Shown here: piece after piece, positions 20,606 to 32,314 of the stretch | How positions within the stretch are numbered: position 1 is the first letter of the stretch | Layout: each line of letters opens with the position of its first letter | NCBI GenBank assembly: GCA_033296885.1 | Contig: MU864038.1 | Coordinates: forward strand, 1 to 62,487 | DNA: 62,487 nucleotides | DNA from: Triangularia verruculosa | Lineage: Eukaryota > Ascomycota > Sordariomycetes > Sordariales > Podosporaceae | Reading direction: 5' to 3' | The notes under the pieces: generated by a model | Seen by the model: the letters and a program-made list of their open reading frames with translations, nothing else | Told to the model about the DNA's origin: nothing | Database searches by the model: none | Translations under genes and position numbers: made by a program

Positions 20606-23600
20606 TCAAATAATCAAGCCCTCCGAATTGGGCAGGATAGTTTCTTGACGATGCGAAGGTACATCATCTGGAGGCCTGCTTTTGGGATTATCCCATTCCT
20701 GTTGCGTGGTTGGCAGTGGCATCTTGGACCAATCGTCCCACTGCTGGCACAGGCGCAGTCGTGCTTCCTCCGAGTGATCTTCAGCGGGCTGCCAGTGGCT
20801 AGTTCCAAATGACGGCGTTGATCCGACCAGCGCGAGCATCCTCAAAAGCGAGGAGGAAAGGCCCTGTCCTGTTGATTGCGGCGGGGCGGTGGTATCTGCT
20901 TTTGTGGCGTCTGGTGGTTTCGTCTGATCCGTCTGTTGAGTCTCGTCGGTGGGTTTTGCCTCCTCTGCTGGCTTCGTCCCGGTCGCCTGTCCTGTTGCCC
21001 CAGTGCCGCCAGTGCCGCCAGTCTCCCCAGTACCAGTACCAGTACCAGCGGTAGTGCCAGCAGTAGTACCACCACCCTCCCCGCCACCTTCCCCATCTTT
21101 CTTTGCCGTAGTTGCGCCGGTAAAAAGAACTCCTGCTCGTCCCCGAGGAAACCTCCTGGCAACCTGCCCGTACAAGTGCTTGACCACCGCAATCCTCTGA
21201 TCGAAGCCCAAGTGCTGTCGATTCCACTGTGTCCTTGGCGTTGCTGGGGGTCTATCGCTATCAACTGGTCGAGGCGTCTTCGGTTTTGATTGCGTTTTAG
21301 GTGCACGAGGCGTCCCGATTAATTGCAAGAATTGGGCATCGCTCCCACTATCTTTGGGTGCACCACCTGTCGGGGTCTCAGGAAGCGCTATCGTGTACCC
21401 AGTGTTCGTTGCTGGTCCTGGACCAGTGATTATCACTCGGACAGTGTCAGGTGAGGGGGGAGGTGGCGGGGGAGGTGGCGTGGGAGGTGGCGTGGGAGTG
21501 CGTGGACGGGCTGGACGTGGGGACCACGAGCCCGGTATCATGCCATGCGGTGTGACGGGAGGCTCACCCACTGCCCCTGGGGGTAGTGTGTGGCTTGTTG
21601 GATCAACCAAACGTCGGTGAATCACTGGAGAAGGCCAGGAACCGGGAATGGCATGTGGAGATTCATCCACAAACACGGGAGCTGGATCAGGAACGTTGTG
21701 TTGCAACAGCGGAGTTCTACCCACCACCAGGGGAGCGGGAGTTGAACCTCGTTTTCTCCTCTTTGGGATCTCGATGTAAATAGGGGACTCTCGCTGTTCA
21801 GATTGGGTTCGGGTCGGGCTCCAGAGGCTCCGCTTTTTCTGAAGAATGGCGAGAGTATCGTCCCAGACGGGAGTCCAGGCCGCAACGAACTCTTGTGCTT
21901 TTGTTGAGTCTGGAACGGGCGGCTGACCAGGAGGTGAAGCTTGCGGCTCGGTGGCAGCCGGAGGAGGATCTGGTTGGTAGGTCCCTCTTCTTGCCTGATG
22001 GTAATCGTGCCTTTGCGCGATACTCTCGAACCAATTCGCCCAGCTCTCATCTTGTGGCATAGGGAAAGGTCCGGTATTGTGTCTACATGAGACGCACTTG
22101 TTGAAAAAGGATCCAAAACTTTTTGTTCTGATCTCCTTCGTCCAAGGTGCGGTTGGATTGCCTTCACGACCTGCCCAGCGCTTCCTTGACTCGGTCCCTT
22201 CCCAGCCTCTGACACCTGGAAACAGTACTCGCAGGTGCTTCCCGACCATTTCCGCAATCTCGTCCAACTTCGACAGCGCTACTTCTGCGGCGTCGGGCCC
22301 TGTATATCCCCACGACGCGCACATTATCAATCCCAACAGGGCGAAGCCCAGAGGACCACTCGTTATCTCCTCCACCATTTTGACAGAGTCAATGATAACC
22401 TCCCAATCTGGATCCTCCTCAAAGTCGATGACAAGCCTCGCTGCCTCCGGAAGTTGCGCCTTCTTGGCGTCGAGAATGTGAGATGCCAGCTCTACAAAGA
22501 CAGGCGGAATCGTGTCTAGATGTCGAGTATGACATACCGGCAGTCGAAAATCGAGGTCCAAAATGAGAGAGGAACCGTTATCTCGAACAAATGAAGCCAC
22601 CAGTTTAACAAAAGACAGCAGGAACCTACTTCGAGGAGACTTGTCAGGGGGAACATCCTGAGGCTTGTCAGGCGAACCTGGGGGGTCCAGCATCGGAGGC
22701 GTGCTATCTTTCCCTGGGTCTCTGGAACTCGGGGTAGAAGAGGAAGAACTGCTGGAACTAGGTGAGTCGGGAACAGCGAATCTGACAGAACGGCTGGGAC
22801 CTGGCCGGGGAGAACCTGAGGTGTTTTCTCGACGAGGACTGGTGGGTTTAGTTGGAGAGGAGCTAAGAGGGCTTAATGAAAGACTTGATGGAGGAGAAAT
22901 GGCGGGCCCTTCTTGCGGGGGGGTGAATGTATCGGACTGACGAAGGCTGGATGAACGGGATGCGCCGGAACTTGATGGGGAAGAAGCAAACAGCCCGACC
23001 AGGAATCCAAGAGGACTGGTAGGGCTTGTTGGTGGGTTGCCGGTGGGAGTGGGAGGTCTTGAAGGAGGTGTAGTAGGGCTTGCTGGAGCGCTAGTGACGA
23101 CGCCCGATAGATATCGAAAAATATTGGTGGGGCTTAGAGGAAGCGTGGAAAGAGTCGAAAAGCGTCGAGCACGAGGGGTGGTAGGGCTCTCTGGAGGTGA
23201 AGCGAAAAGGATTGCCAGATATCGAAGAGGACTGGTGGGAGTTGCTGGAGGAGAAGCAAAAATGTTTGCCAAATATCCAAGAGGGCTGGTGGGAGTTGGT
23301 GGAGGAGAAGCGAAAAGGCCTGATACATATCCAAGAGGGCCGTCGGAGTTGGTCGAGGAAGGCGTCGCAGGTGATGGAGAACGCTCTATCCCTGACTCTG
23401 AAATAAACTGGACTAGCTCTGGGTCCTCAAAATCCTCCCGCTCCAGTACCACCCGGTCTTGAACAGTGTCTCTATCGAGGCGTACTAGTTGCAAAAGCTC
23501 GTCGTCAGAGCCCCAGTCCGGAAGGCGGATGAAACCCCAAGGCTCGCGGGACTGAGATCGACTGGGTGTGGGATGAATGATGCCCGAGAGGCCAAAGACC

Positions 23601-23917
23601 CAATGATCCTCAGGATCACAATCCGAAAACCTCAGTGGTATTAGAGAAAGCCTCCAGCTCCAGGCTGCCGGTCCAGCGAGTATGAGGTCGAAGATCCAGC
23701 TGTCAGGAGGATAGATGTGTCGCAAGAGATGAATATCCCAGTTCTCCAAGTCGAGCGAACTGTCTCCGCCTCGGGGTGGGGGACTGGATGCTTCTTGCTG
23801 GCGTCTGGGAGCTTCCTCGAGGCAGGTATTAACTTGTACTTTCTTGCGGAACAGGATAAGCTCAAGTGTAGACCACAGCAGGTTTCCTTTGATGTCCAGC
23901 CATGGAGTTTCCGACAT
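20606..23917 (-). CDS. 1,103-residue low-complexity protein with 18-residue SP/TP repeats
   Basis: A single uninterrupted exon starting at ATG 23917. Residues 1-190 look folded and Trp-rich (HIYPPDSWIFDLILAG). Residues 194-319 are seven tandem units of exactly 18 residues, of the form PLGYxxxLFASPPxTPTS; units four and six have drifted. A long Ser/Pro-rich stretch follows, then a second folded-looking part (about 430-630) with a CVSCRHNTG motif that may bind metal. After that come a KRRKRG basic patch that could be a nuclear signal, a Pro tract and a Gly/Thr tract. The repeats are dense in Ser-Pro and Thr-Pro, so phosphorylation by proline-directed kinases is plausible. No family is recognised. 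Length and purity of the frame argue that it is a real gene. Confidence 0.65.
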   Translation of the reverse strand: MSETPWLDIKGNLLWSTLELILFRKKVQVNTCLEEAPRRQQEASSPPPRGGDSSLDLENWDIHLLRHIYPPDSWIFDLILAGPAAWSWRLSLIPLRFSDCDPEDHWVFGLSGIIHPTPSRSQSREPWGFIRLPDWGSDDELLQLVRLDRDTVQDRVVLEREDFEDPELVQFISESGIERSPSPATPSSTNSDGPLGYVSGLFASPPPTPTSPLGYLANIFASPPATPTSPLRYLAILFASPPESPTTPRARRFSTLSTLPLSPTNIFRYLSGVVTSAPASPTTPPSRPPTPTGNPPTSPTSPLGFLVGLFASSPSSSGASRSSSLRQSDTFTPPQEGPAISPPSSLSLSPLSSSPTKPTSPRRENTSGSPRPGPSRSVRFAVPDSPSSSSSSSSTPSSRDPGKDSTPPMLDPPGSPDKPQDVPPDKSPRSRFLLSFVKLVASFVRDNGSSLILDLDFRLPVCHTRHLDTIPPVFVELASHILDAKKAQLPEAARLVIDFEEDPDWEVIIDSVKMVEEITSGPLGFALLGLIMCASWGYTGPDAAEVALSKLDEIAEMVGKHLRVLFPGVRGWEGTESRKRWAGREGNPTAPWTKEIRTKSFGSFFNKCVSCRHNTGPFPMPQDESWANWFESIAQRHDYHQARRGTYQPDPPPAATEPQASPPGQPPVPDSTKAQEFVAAWTPVWDDTLAILQKKRSLWSPTRTQSEQRESPIYIEIPKRRKRGSTPAPLVVGRTPLLQHNVPDPAPVFVDESPHAIPGSWPSPVIHRRLVDPTSHTLPPGAVGEPPVTPHGMIPGSWSPRPARPRTPTPPPTPPPPPPPPSPDTVRVIITGPGPATNTGYTIALPETPTGGAPKDSGSDAQFLQLIGTPRAPKTQSKPKTPRPVDSDRPPATPRTQWNRQHLGFDQRIAVVKHLYGQVARRFPRGRAGVLFTGATTAKKDGEGGGEGGGTTAGTTAGTGTGTGETGGTGGTGATGQATGTKPAEEAKPTDETQQTDQTKPPDATKADTTAPPQSTGQGLSSSLLRMLALVGSTPSFGTSHWQPAEDHSEEARLRLCQQWDDWSKMPLPTTQQEWDNPKSRPPDDVPSHRQETILPNSEGLII
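22961..23338 (-). repeat. 54-bp tandem repeat, seven units
   Basis: Encodes residues 194-319 of the surrounding protein in perfect 18-residue register. The first three units and the seventh are similar; the others have diverged. Confidence 0.75.
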
Positions 23918-24583
23918 TATTATGACATGGGCTCAAGAAGGGCCTCCAGCCCAACAGAGGAAACGAACTAACAAACAGATCAAAACAACAAGACATTAAA
24001 AAGACAAGCCAAACACGGCGGGAAAGCAATTGAGGCTTCATTGTGAGGGTGGGTCCCAATGAGGCCACAGGGTCGAGACAAAGAAAGGTAACGTGCCATG
24101 GTTGTTTGGCTTCTTTGGAGTGAGACCAGACAAAGACAGTTTCCCTGGCTGTAGCTCCGGCGGGGATTTATTGGGCAGTCTGACTGTCGCTGGCTCTGGT
24201 GAAGCTTTGCTGTGATGGTGATGAGACGGCTGTCAACGGTTTCCATGTCTTGAACCCTTGACCCTGAATGGTCCAATGCCAAGAGATGGAAGCCTTCCTG
24301 AATCCTGGGCGTCCAGGGTTCCAACGGTGGGTCCAACCCCAGACAACCCTAAGTTTCTGCCATCTGACACCCTGGTTAAATCTCGGCGCGCCTTGCCCCA
24401 CCAGAAACCGCCCCGCAGCCCCTGACAACGCTGTTCTCGGTCGCCCAAAGTAAACAGCCGTCGCAGTCACCACTCAACCAACACCATCGCATCCATCGCC
24501 GTATTCTCGAACGACACCGACGGCATTTCCAAGTCTCGAAAGCATAAATTACAGACCCGAAAGAGCCAAAGACATCTATCACC
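23918..24583. other. Divergent promoter region
   Basis: Separates the start codons of the low-complexity gene (minus) and MAD2 (plus). No coding frame of quality is present. Confidence 0.5.
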
Positions 24584-25374
24584 ATGTCCGCCCCTCCCAA
24601 AAAGTCGTCCTCCTCAAGGACAGCCGACGACAAAGACAAATCCAAAGTCCACAGGCTCTCCCTCAAAGGCTCAGCCAAACTTGTCGCCGAATTTGTCCGT
24701 TTTTTCCTCCCCTCCCCCGCCTCTTATCAGTCCCTTACTAACCTTCCTCCGCCAAACAGTTTCAGTACTCCATCCACACGATCCTCTTCCAGCGCGGCGT
24801 CTACCCGGCCGAGGACTTCTCAGCCGTCAAAAAGTACGGCCTCAACATGCTCGTCTCCTCGGACGACCAGGTTCGCGCTTACATCAAGAAAATCATGTCC
24901 CAGCTCGACAGGTGGATGCTCGGCGGCAAGATCTCCAAGCTTGTCATCGTCATCACCGACAAGGACACGGGCGAGCACGTTGAGAGGTGGCAGTTTGATG
25001 TTCAGATCTTCAAGAAGGCTTCTTCTTCCTCCAAATCATCAAAAACAACAACAGCTGGGGCGGATGAGAATGGCGACGACAGGGAAAGGCCGGCGCCGTC
25101 AGAAAAAGAAAAGGACAAGACAGAGGCGGAAATCCAGCAGGAGATTGCCGCCATTTTCCGACAGATCACCGCCAGTGTTACCTTCTTGCCGCAGCTCAGC
25201 GGAAACTGCACCTTCAATGTGCTGGTGTATGCCGATGCCGACAGCGAGGTGCCGGTCGAGTGGGGTGACAGCGATGCCAAGGAGATCAAGGACGCCGAGA
25301 AGGTTCAACTGAGAGGCTTCAGCACTGCGAACCACAAGGTGGAAACGTTGGTGTCATATCGTTTGGTCGAGTGA
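24584..25374 (+). CDS. MAD2: Mitotic spindle checkpoint protein MAD2 (HORMA domain)
   Basis: Exons 24584-24694 and 24760-25374 give 241 residues. The join restores LVAEFFQYSIHTILFQRGVY, the hallmark HORMA start. It is followed by YGLNMLVSSDD, KLVIVITDKDTGEHVERWQF and the C-terminal safety-belt part FLPQLSGNCTFNVLVY. MAD2 binds MAD1 at unattached kinetochores and captures CDC20 to inhibit the anaphase-promoting complex. An acidic, Ser/Lys-rich insert of about 40 residues follows QIFKK, as is common in filamentous fungi. The donor is GTCCGT, weaker than the GTRAGT used by neighbouring genes, but no other donor keeps the domain intact. Confidence 0.96.
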
Positions 25375-25692
25375 GCTTTTTGATGTTTGTTTGTAACGAC
25401 GATGTATGATATCTTGCATTGGGGACCCGAGTTGCTCAGGAAGGCCAAGGAGTTTGGGAGTATTGGGAATACGGTGGACATTTTATTATCGGTCTTTTAT
25501 CATCGGCTTTTTCGCTGGTCCAGACACGCACATTTGATGGCAGTTAACGAAGGCAAGAGAATAAATACAGCAAACAGCTGCACATGCATACTCTATGCGA
25601 TTATTCATTGCTTCGCTGGTCTAAAGCTACCTTGTTCGTAGTCCTGTATTCCTCAACTTCTTTCCCGTCATATCCCAATGTCTTGCGGCCGC

Positions 25693-28160
25693 TTAAACCC
25701 TCTTGAAAAAATACACATAGGCAAACTTCTTCATTTCCTCCACATCCTCCACCTTGACCACCTTTTCGTCGTTGAAAAGAACCCACGACGTCTCGTCGCC
25801 GAACTTCTTTCTGATGAATGCAACGTAGTGGCTGTCGGCGCGTGTTAGCATGAATGAATAGACGATACGGCCAGCGGCGGTGATACTTACCCAGCATGAA
25901 TACTAGTGCCCTTATGGCAGACGATAGACTGCAACTGGAAATTGGCGGGCAGCTCTGAGCTTCCCGCCTCCTTGTTGTCGCCAGCCGGCGCAGCGGTTTC
26001 TTCTTCCTCGACCGCTCCATCATCATCCTGATGGCTGAACAGCCACTCAATGGCGCGCTCTACGTCACCGTTGGTCTCCCTGAGGGCCTTCACTGCTCGT
26101 GGCCCGCTAAGCCCCATGCTCTCCAGCATGGCCAGCTTCTCTGGGTCAGCCGCGCCAGCGCTTCCGCTGTCACCGCCAAGAGAAACAGGGACATCGATAT
26201 CCGGATCGTCCATGTGCGCAAACAGCCACTCCATGGCAGAGTTGGCATCCGCATTGCCGGTGGCATGAAGCGCCTTCTCGCAGCGGACTGTTGGAAAGCC
26301 CATGCCTTCCAACATGGCGAGCGCCTCAGCATTCGGAACAAATGCTGGAACGTTGCTTGCCCCGGCGCCCTCGTCTTCTGGCAGTGACTCCTCGTCCGGT
26401 TGTTGGCCCTTGGACAAGTAGCTGTCAAGCGCAAAGGACGCGTCGTCAACAATGACGGGGACATCCACTTTTACAGGAACCCAGTTGACAACCGCCATCT
26501 TGCGAGCATTTATCACCAACACATTAGGGAATGTCTTGAACAACGTGCGCTTGGTGAAACCGCCCTTGCTGCTGCAGGCGGCGCAAGTAAGCTCAACGAT
26601 CTCGGTGGCCGTGAGATTGTCGAGGCACTCTTTCAACGTGACAGGCTTGTACTTGGGCTCCTCGCCGTCTTCGGCTGGAAGCTTTTCAAGGGGTACGTCG
26701 ATGAAGATGCTGTCTTGCTCATTGGAGCTGTAGCGGACCTTTTTGCAGTTCAGGCATTGCAAACGCTGCTCAAGAACAAAACGCATGGACTGGGTCGGGT
26801 CTGGAAGGCCTGACGGGTGCTTGGACCGGGTGATGAGCTTGACAAGATGTTGTAGGAGCTCAAATGCATCTTGCTGGCGCATTGTTGAGAATTCGGCATG
26901 GCCGCGGCCGATAAGATGCTTGAGCATCGACGGCTGGAGACCCTTCTGGTGTGGAACCTCGGGCGAGTGTTCCGAGACGGTGACATCCGAGTCTGGCTTC
27001 GAGTATCTCCCCGACAGCAAACCATCAGCGATTTTGCGAAGCTGTGTTTCGAGATCTTGCGCGGGGTCCAGGACGTCGGGCAGGGCCTCAACGCCAACCC
27101 CGTACCGCTGCTGGAAAGCAGGAATGTCAAAGAGGCACTGAACGATACTGGCAAGATAACAGCTGTTGCCGAGGTTCTTCAGGCCGGTCAAGCCGGGACC
27201 AAACTGCGGGGTGAGCTCCTTGCCGTCTTCGGTTGTCATGGAGAACTCCCATCGAAGGTTCTGCTCGATCTGCATCTCGGTCAAGCTCTTCTCGGTCTTT
27301 TGGCGCTCCGAAAGAATGATTCCCCAGTTGGCAAGGTGGGCTCCGAGACTGTCATCCACACGTTCCTCATCGCAGGTGTAGCAGTACACATCAGCTGTCC
27401 CTTCAGGGGTAATGGAGCCGAGTTTGACGGCAACGCCATGACCAGTTTCCTGGGAATGCGCAAGAGCATGCGAGTTTCCACCAACACCACCGAACTGAGC
27501 GCGACCGCAACCAAGAGCACCGCACTGCAAGCAGAGCCATAGGTTCTCCTTCAAGTCACACTTGGAGCAATGGCCTAGGTCCTGAGACTCGATCTGCTTC
27601 GGTGGGTCTTGTTGCAGTGTCAGAATGTGCTCGCAGCTCGTCATCTCCTGTTCCCAAGCCTTGACCTCCTCCTTTCGGGAAAAAGTGTTCGCCTTCATCA
27701 CACTGTCGACGATAGGAGCGACAGCAGGGTCCTCCTTGTCGAGGTCACCGATGCCGCACTCGAGGCACTTGACAGTGGTGTTGATCTCGTATCGATCGGC
27801 CTCGGTTTCGGCGGCAATGGCAAGCTTGGACATCTTGAGGGGAGGCTCATCCCGCTCGATAATCTTGCGGGTACGGCGAATATTGAGGACCAAAGGATGG
27901 CCGCGGGAGGTGCTGTGTAGCTTGGCATGCTGGCGGTCGCCGACGCAGCCTCCGTTGAAGCATTTGAGGCAGACATCAAGCCCGGCGGGGTCGTCTATGG
28001 AGTCGAAGCATTGCGTACAGTCCTCGCGGTAGACGGAGTCGGATGGGGTCGGCTTGGAGAGGTCTGGTGTGTTTGGAAGGCTTGGTCAGTACAGATACGG
28101 AGAACAGGGCGGCAGCGAACATGGTAACGCACTGGCTGATGAGACGTGGGGACACGCCAT
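25693..28160 (-). CDS. UBP14: Ubiquitin carboxyl-terminal hydrolase UBP14 (USP5-like)
   Basis: Three exons (28160-28133, 28063-25891, 25831-25693), 779 residues, normal for the family. Order of domains: N-terminal variant zinc finger (EDCTQCFDSID, CLKCFNGGC); a ZnF-UBP domain with CSKCDLKENLWLCLQCG; the peptidase C19 Cys box GLKNLGNSCYLASIVQCLF (Cys about 311); two UBA domains (LAMLEGMGF, LAMLESMGL); and the His box GHYVAF in the last exon. The enzyme cleaves unanchored polyubiquitin chains to recycle ubiquitin for the proteasome. The 28-nt first exon (MACPHVSSA) uses donor GTGCGT and is required for the proper start. The last intron splits the catalytic His box, so a model that stops in the long exon would lose activity. 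Confidence 0.97.
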
Positions 28161-29000
28161 TTTTTTTGGAGGTATGCTGCTCCTGTCAGTAACTCGGTGG
28201 GTGTATTGTTTCCGTTACAGATCACTGCAAAGCCGACGATGACAATGGAAGTGAAGAAGTCTGGAGCTGATGCTCTGTTGAAGCAGGCCCGGTGGCAGGC
28301 AACCAGTGAAGACGCGGGGCGTGGCGGGGCAACCGACCTACTACCTAGGAGCTGCAGCCCACCAGCCCCAGCAAGCCGGTTGCTGCCCCGCCATGAGCTT
28401 TTGCTGGCTATCAACGTCCACCTTGTTCCATGGATCCAAGGCCAGTTGGAAATCCTTGGGGCTAGAAAAATCAGTATAGCATGGCTTCCAAACATCACCA
28501 ACCGGCACATCACAACTTAAGCCTCACACCCTGATGGATTTGTAATAACCAGGGTCAATTTGATGCTCCTGGGTCATGGCTCGGTCTCCGTATCTGATGA
28601 TCTTATCTCCGCGGGGGTGGAGACCTTCCCCACTCGACAGCTGCAGCCGACGTCGGAATGACGCCTGGGGTTGCATCGAGAATGGCCTTGGCTGCCCACT
28701 ACTAACAGATTGTGGCAATTTCTGCAGCGATAAGAAGATGACGTGTTAAGGAAGCTTGGGCCACCCTCTTCACTCTCTGCCGCGGGAAATCGCCCCTTCG
28801 GTCATCATGGACAAGTCCCGCATTTCCATATTCCGCCCTCAAATCAATTTTCTTTGAACCCCGGCATTTCAACTCCAGAGGAACCGTTACGCAACCACAC
28901 CTCACACAACACCTCACACAGCACCTGATATCTTCCACGATAACAAAACGATCACGACTACCTCCCTAAGAGCCTCAACTACTACACACAAGACAACACC
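28161..29000. other. Divergent promoter of UBP14 and ISU1
   Basis: 840 bp between opposite start codons. No gene is supported; a C/A-rich leader precedes the ISU1 start. Confidence 0.5.
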
Positions 29001-29859
29001 ATGCTTTCCAGAACAGCCCGCGTGGTGGGTGGCCGTCTCCTCGCCCAGTCCTTGCGCCCCGTTGCGATTCCCGTTGCCCGCCAGCTCGCCCCGATCGTGT
29101 CCCGCCCTGCGACGCGCCAGTACCACGAGAAGGTGATTGATCGTGAGTCTTCCTCTCCCCGCCGTTGATGATTTCGCCCTTTTCCTTCCCCTCCTGCGCT
29201 CGGCGGCTCGGAGATACTGACATTGGCCGTGTTGCGATATAGATTACTCGCGCCCTCGCAATGTTGGCACACTAGACAAGAAGGACAAGTCTGTCGGAGA
29301 GGGTTTGGTTGGAGCGCCCGCTGTATGTGACTTTCTGAGGATATCCCGACGTCGGTGTTTGATAACAAATGTTCTAACGATATGGATGGACAGTGTGGTG
29401 ACGTTATGCGCCTGCATATCAAGGTTGACCCCGAAACACAAGTCATCAGCGATGTTCGGTTCAAGACTTTCGGCTGCGGTTCTGCCATGTAAGCGCCCCT
29501 CTTATTCTTTTCCGCGTTTCTGGGGAACGGTTCTGTCATCAAGTCCGAGTCCGAGATGGGGACCATGCAGAGGAGGCTGTGGAGGTTGCCGTGTGAATAA
29601 CAAATACTGATCTTATCGTAGTGCCTCCTCTAGTTACCTCACCGAGCTCGTCCGCGGCATGACCCTCGATCAGGCGTCAAAGGTCAAGAATACCGAGATT
29701 GCCAAGGAGCTTTGCCTCCCGCCAGTCAAGCTCCATTGCAGCATGCTTGCCGAAGATGCCATCAAGTCCGCCATCAACAACTATTACAAGAAGAATCCCC
29801 AGGCGAAGTCAACGAACCTCGCGGGGACAGGCGCCACTCTGGAGTCTGTTGCCGCTTAA
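29001..29859 (+). CDS. ISU1: Mitochondrial iron-sulfur cluster scaffold ISU1 (IscU)
   Basis: Four exons (29001-29142, 29243-29322, 29394-29488, 29622-29859), 184 residues. An Arg-rich, acid-free N-terminus (MLSRTARVVGGRLLAQSLRP) is a mitochondrial presequence. The mature part has the three cluster-binding cysteines of IscU: ACGDVM, GCGSAIA and LHCSML. LPPVK, the binding motif for the dedicated Hsp70, is also present. ISU1 receives sulfur from NFS1-ISD11 and iron with frataxin, builds a [2Fe-2S] cluster and passes it on. All four splice joins restore family-invariant sequence, so the model is secure. Confidence 0.97.
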
Positions 29860-32314
29860 AGTTGTCTGACGTTTGGGTGTAGTTTGGTTATCGGGGCGCA
29901 AAAAGTTTTGGTTACGGAATGGCCCCCAGCTTGCCGTTCGAAACGGATGGTTTGGCTGGGAGCGGCTGTTAGTATTGGTCAGGACTTTGTGGCGGATTTA
30001 TGCTTATGGACCGTCTTGTTTTTCCAGCATTTGTTTTTGAGTTGCTTGCCGTCCCTCGAGATTGGAGATGGCGATATATTTTTGGATGCGCCTGTACATG
30101 TATGGAGTATGACCCCCCCTCATAGCGGAGTACGGCTGGAGTTTGTGGTTTCTGCGGAGGCTTTACCAATGGCAACGGGAAATCTTTTTCGATCATAGCT
30201 GGGGTATGTCCTGAAAATAAACCCTGATCAACTCGTATATGTATCCGCCCCTAATCATGAGCATTGCTTAGTCCTCATCTCGAACTGGTACGCGCTACAT
30301 CTTTGGCATGTCGACACCCATGGCGTTTTAGGAGTCCCGACCCACGTGTTCTTCCATACGGATATCAAGATACGTCGTACCAGCACCATCTTCTGCACGC
30401 TGCCAGATTTGTATTCATGGGGCCGATGGTGGCACCAGGCGACTTCGGGTGACAGACCGGGATAGATCGACGGAGATAACAGTCTTCCACGCAGTCAAGA
30501 CAAGAAAATAAAAAGCCTGTCGTTCCCCAACACGGTGGTCTACGACCAGAGCATGAGGGTACAGTACCCGGCTCCCGAGACATTTCATCGACGCCCCCTC
30601 GGGATTCGGAGAGAAGATCAAGGAACAAAAAACAAAACCAGACGCTGGGAACAGGGAACAGCCGCTCTCTGTCTGTGTAACAGTCGTGGTAAGGCATTGG
30701 TCTAATGTATCAGTATTTGCGACACCACCCTCCGGCTAACTCGGTTCCTCTCTCTGCCTTTTGCGAATCACGTATGCAGTAGTCTTTGGCAGTCAGGCGG
30801 TGAGCTGCGCAGCCATTTGTGGCACAGAAGTGCTTTGATGCCGAGGAGTACTCAGCTAAGGAAATAAAAACAGGGTTTCATTCCACGACAGATAAGGAGG
30901 TGGGACAAGACGAACTCCGCGCCGCTCTGCCCAATTGCCTCTGGAGTTTGGAACCTCGCTTAGGACTACCCACGACCAACTGCCACGGTACCGAACTTTG
31001 CAGAGGCTCCTTTCCTACCGCCCGCTTCGTCTCCTCTCAGCTCGCACCCTGCAGGCCAAGGTCTGAGTGCTGGTCTGGTGACTTGATGGTGACTTCTTCG
31101 TGTAACCATCTGGGCGAAACGAGGTCTCCAACGATGACGCTCGGCAGGGGTACATGGCTGGATACACAAACCTTACCACGAGCCGGGCCACAAAAAAGCC
31201 CCCAGTCTGATTCCTACCTTCTTCGACGGGCGGTAAGAAGGGGATGACAGAAGAGATTGTGTCACCACCCGTACTAGCATGACCGCATGCATCTCTCCCG
31301 TGCGGCAAGTCTTGTGACGGCTTTTCTAGTAATACCCAAGCTGTACCAACCCCATTCGGCGGATTTGTTTGGTCCATTTACACCTCTCATCCAAAGACCC
31401 CAAGAACGAGGCAACCATCAGATGGGATCTCCCCACCCTCCCTGTTCTTCTCCGTTGAGGACCTCGGTAGTTGTCTGTTGGGGCCAATGTGAGATATGAT
31501 GGCTCGGACAGTGGAGCCGAGAGCGTTATGAAACAGAAAGCCACACCAACAGGCAAAGTCAGCCAAGAGAGGAACCGGTGTGCTAACCCCGGCGGTGATC
31601 CTCGCCTTGGGCTCTGCGCCCGTCTTCTGTAGAGCGCGCCGATGCAACCATTTTCGTCGCATTGGGTCCCAGAAACAGCCTGGGGCTTGGACACAACCCC
31701 GGCTTACCCGGTATTCACAACCAACAAGGGAGGTAGAGGGTCCCGACTGTCGGGTCCGCCTCGGCCCCACGGTTTGTTCCGTGCTGCTGAATCGGGCCAA
31801 ACGAACGAGCCCGTGTCTCGCAAGTTGGTGATGCGGATGGGTGGGAGAGGGCGAGGCGACCCCAAGGGTCAGCTAGGTAGGGGTGTGCGGTGTGTGGTGG
31901 TGGTCGTCTTACCACCATCCTCGCAAAAGAATGGCCCATTGCACCATGCATATAATAGGCAAGCGTGCCACCTAACGCCAATGAGACGACATATTATTAC
32001 CAAGGCAAAGTCGTGACACAAGGCTCGAGGCTGATAGTACAAGACGACACCATAACCATCGTCACGATGGTGTCGCTCGACCTTGTTCACCCCATGTGAT
32101 AGTTGGTGCCTTTGGTGCTTGAGGGCCATCAAGTCCCAATTGGTCCATCTCTTGGCAGTCCTCCCCTTTGGTTGTTGGATGGCTACCCTACATGTCCTCT
32201 AGGTGGACTCTTTGTTGACCCATAATATTTCATTCATACCTTTGTTCAGCGACCTATTCGAGTTGAGGTTCCATATTGTCCCGAGTTGGGAACTGGCTTC
32301 TTTGAACAGCAACC
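29860..32314. other. 2.4-kb region without recognised gene
   Basis: Balanced base composition with several open frames up to about 140 codons on both strands. None shows a domain, a conserved-looking stretch or a consistent splice model. It may hold the ISU1 3' UTR, the promoter of the S33 gene, or an unrecognised noncoding RNA. Confidence 0.45.

Noticed and set aside
9890..24000. Possible secondary-metabolite or effector cluster
   Set aside because: There is a transporter, receptor-like and surface proteins, but no polyketide synthase, peptide synthetase, terpene cyclase or P450 in the window.
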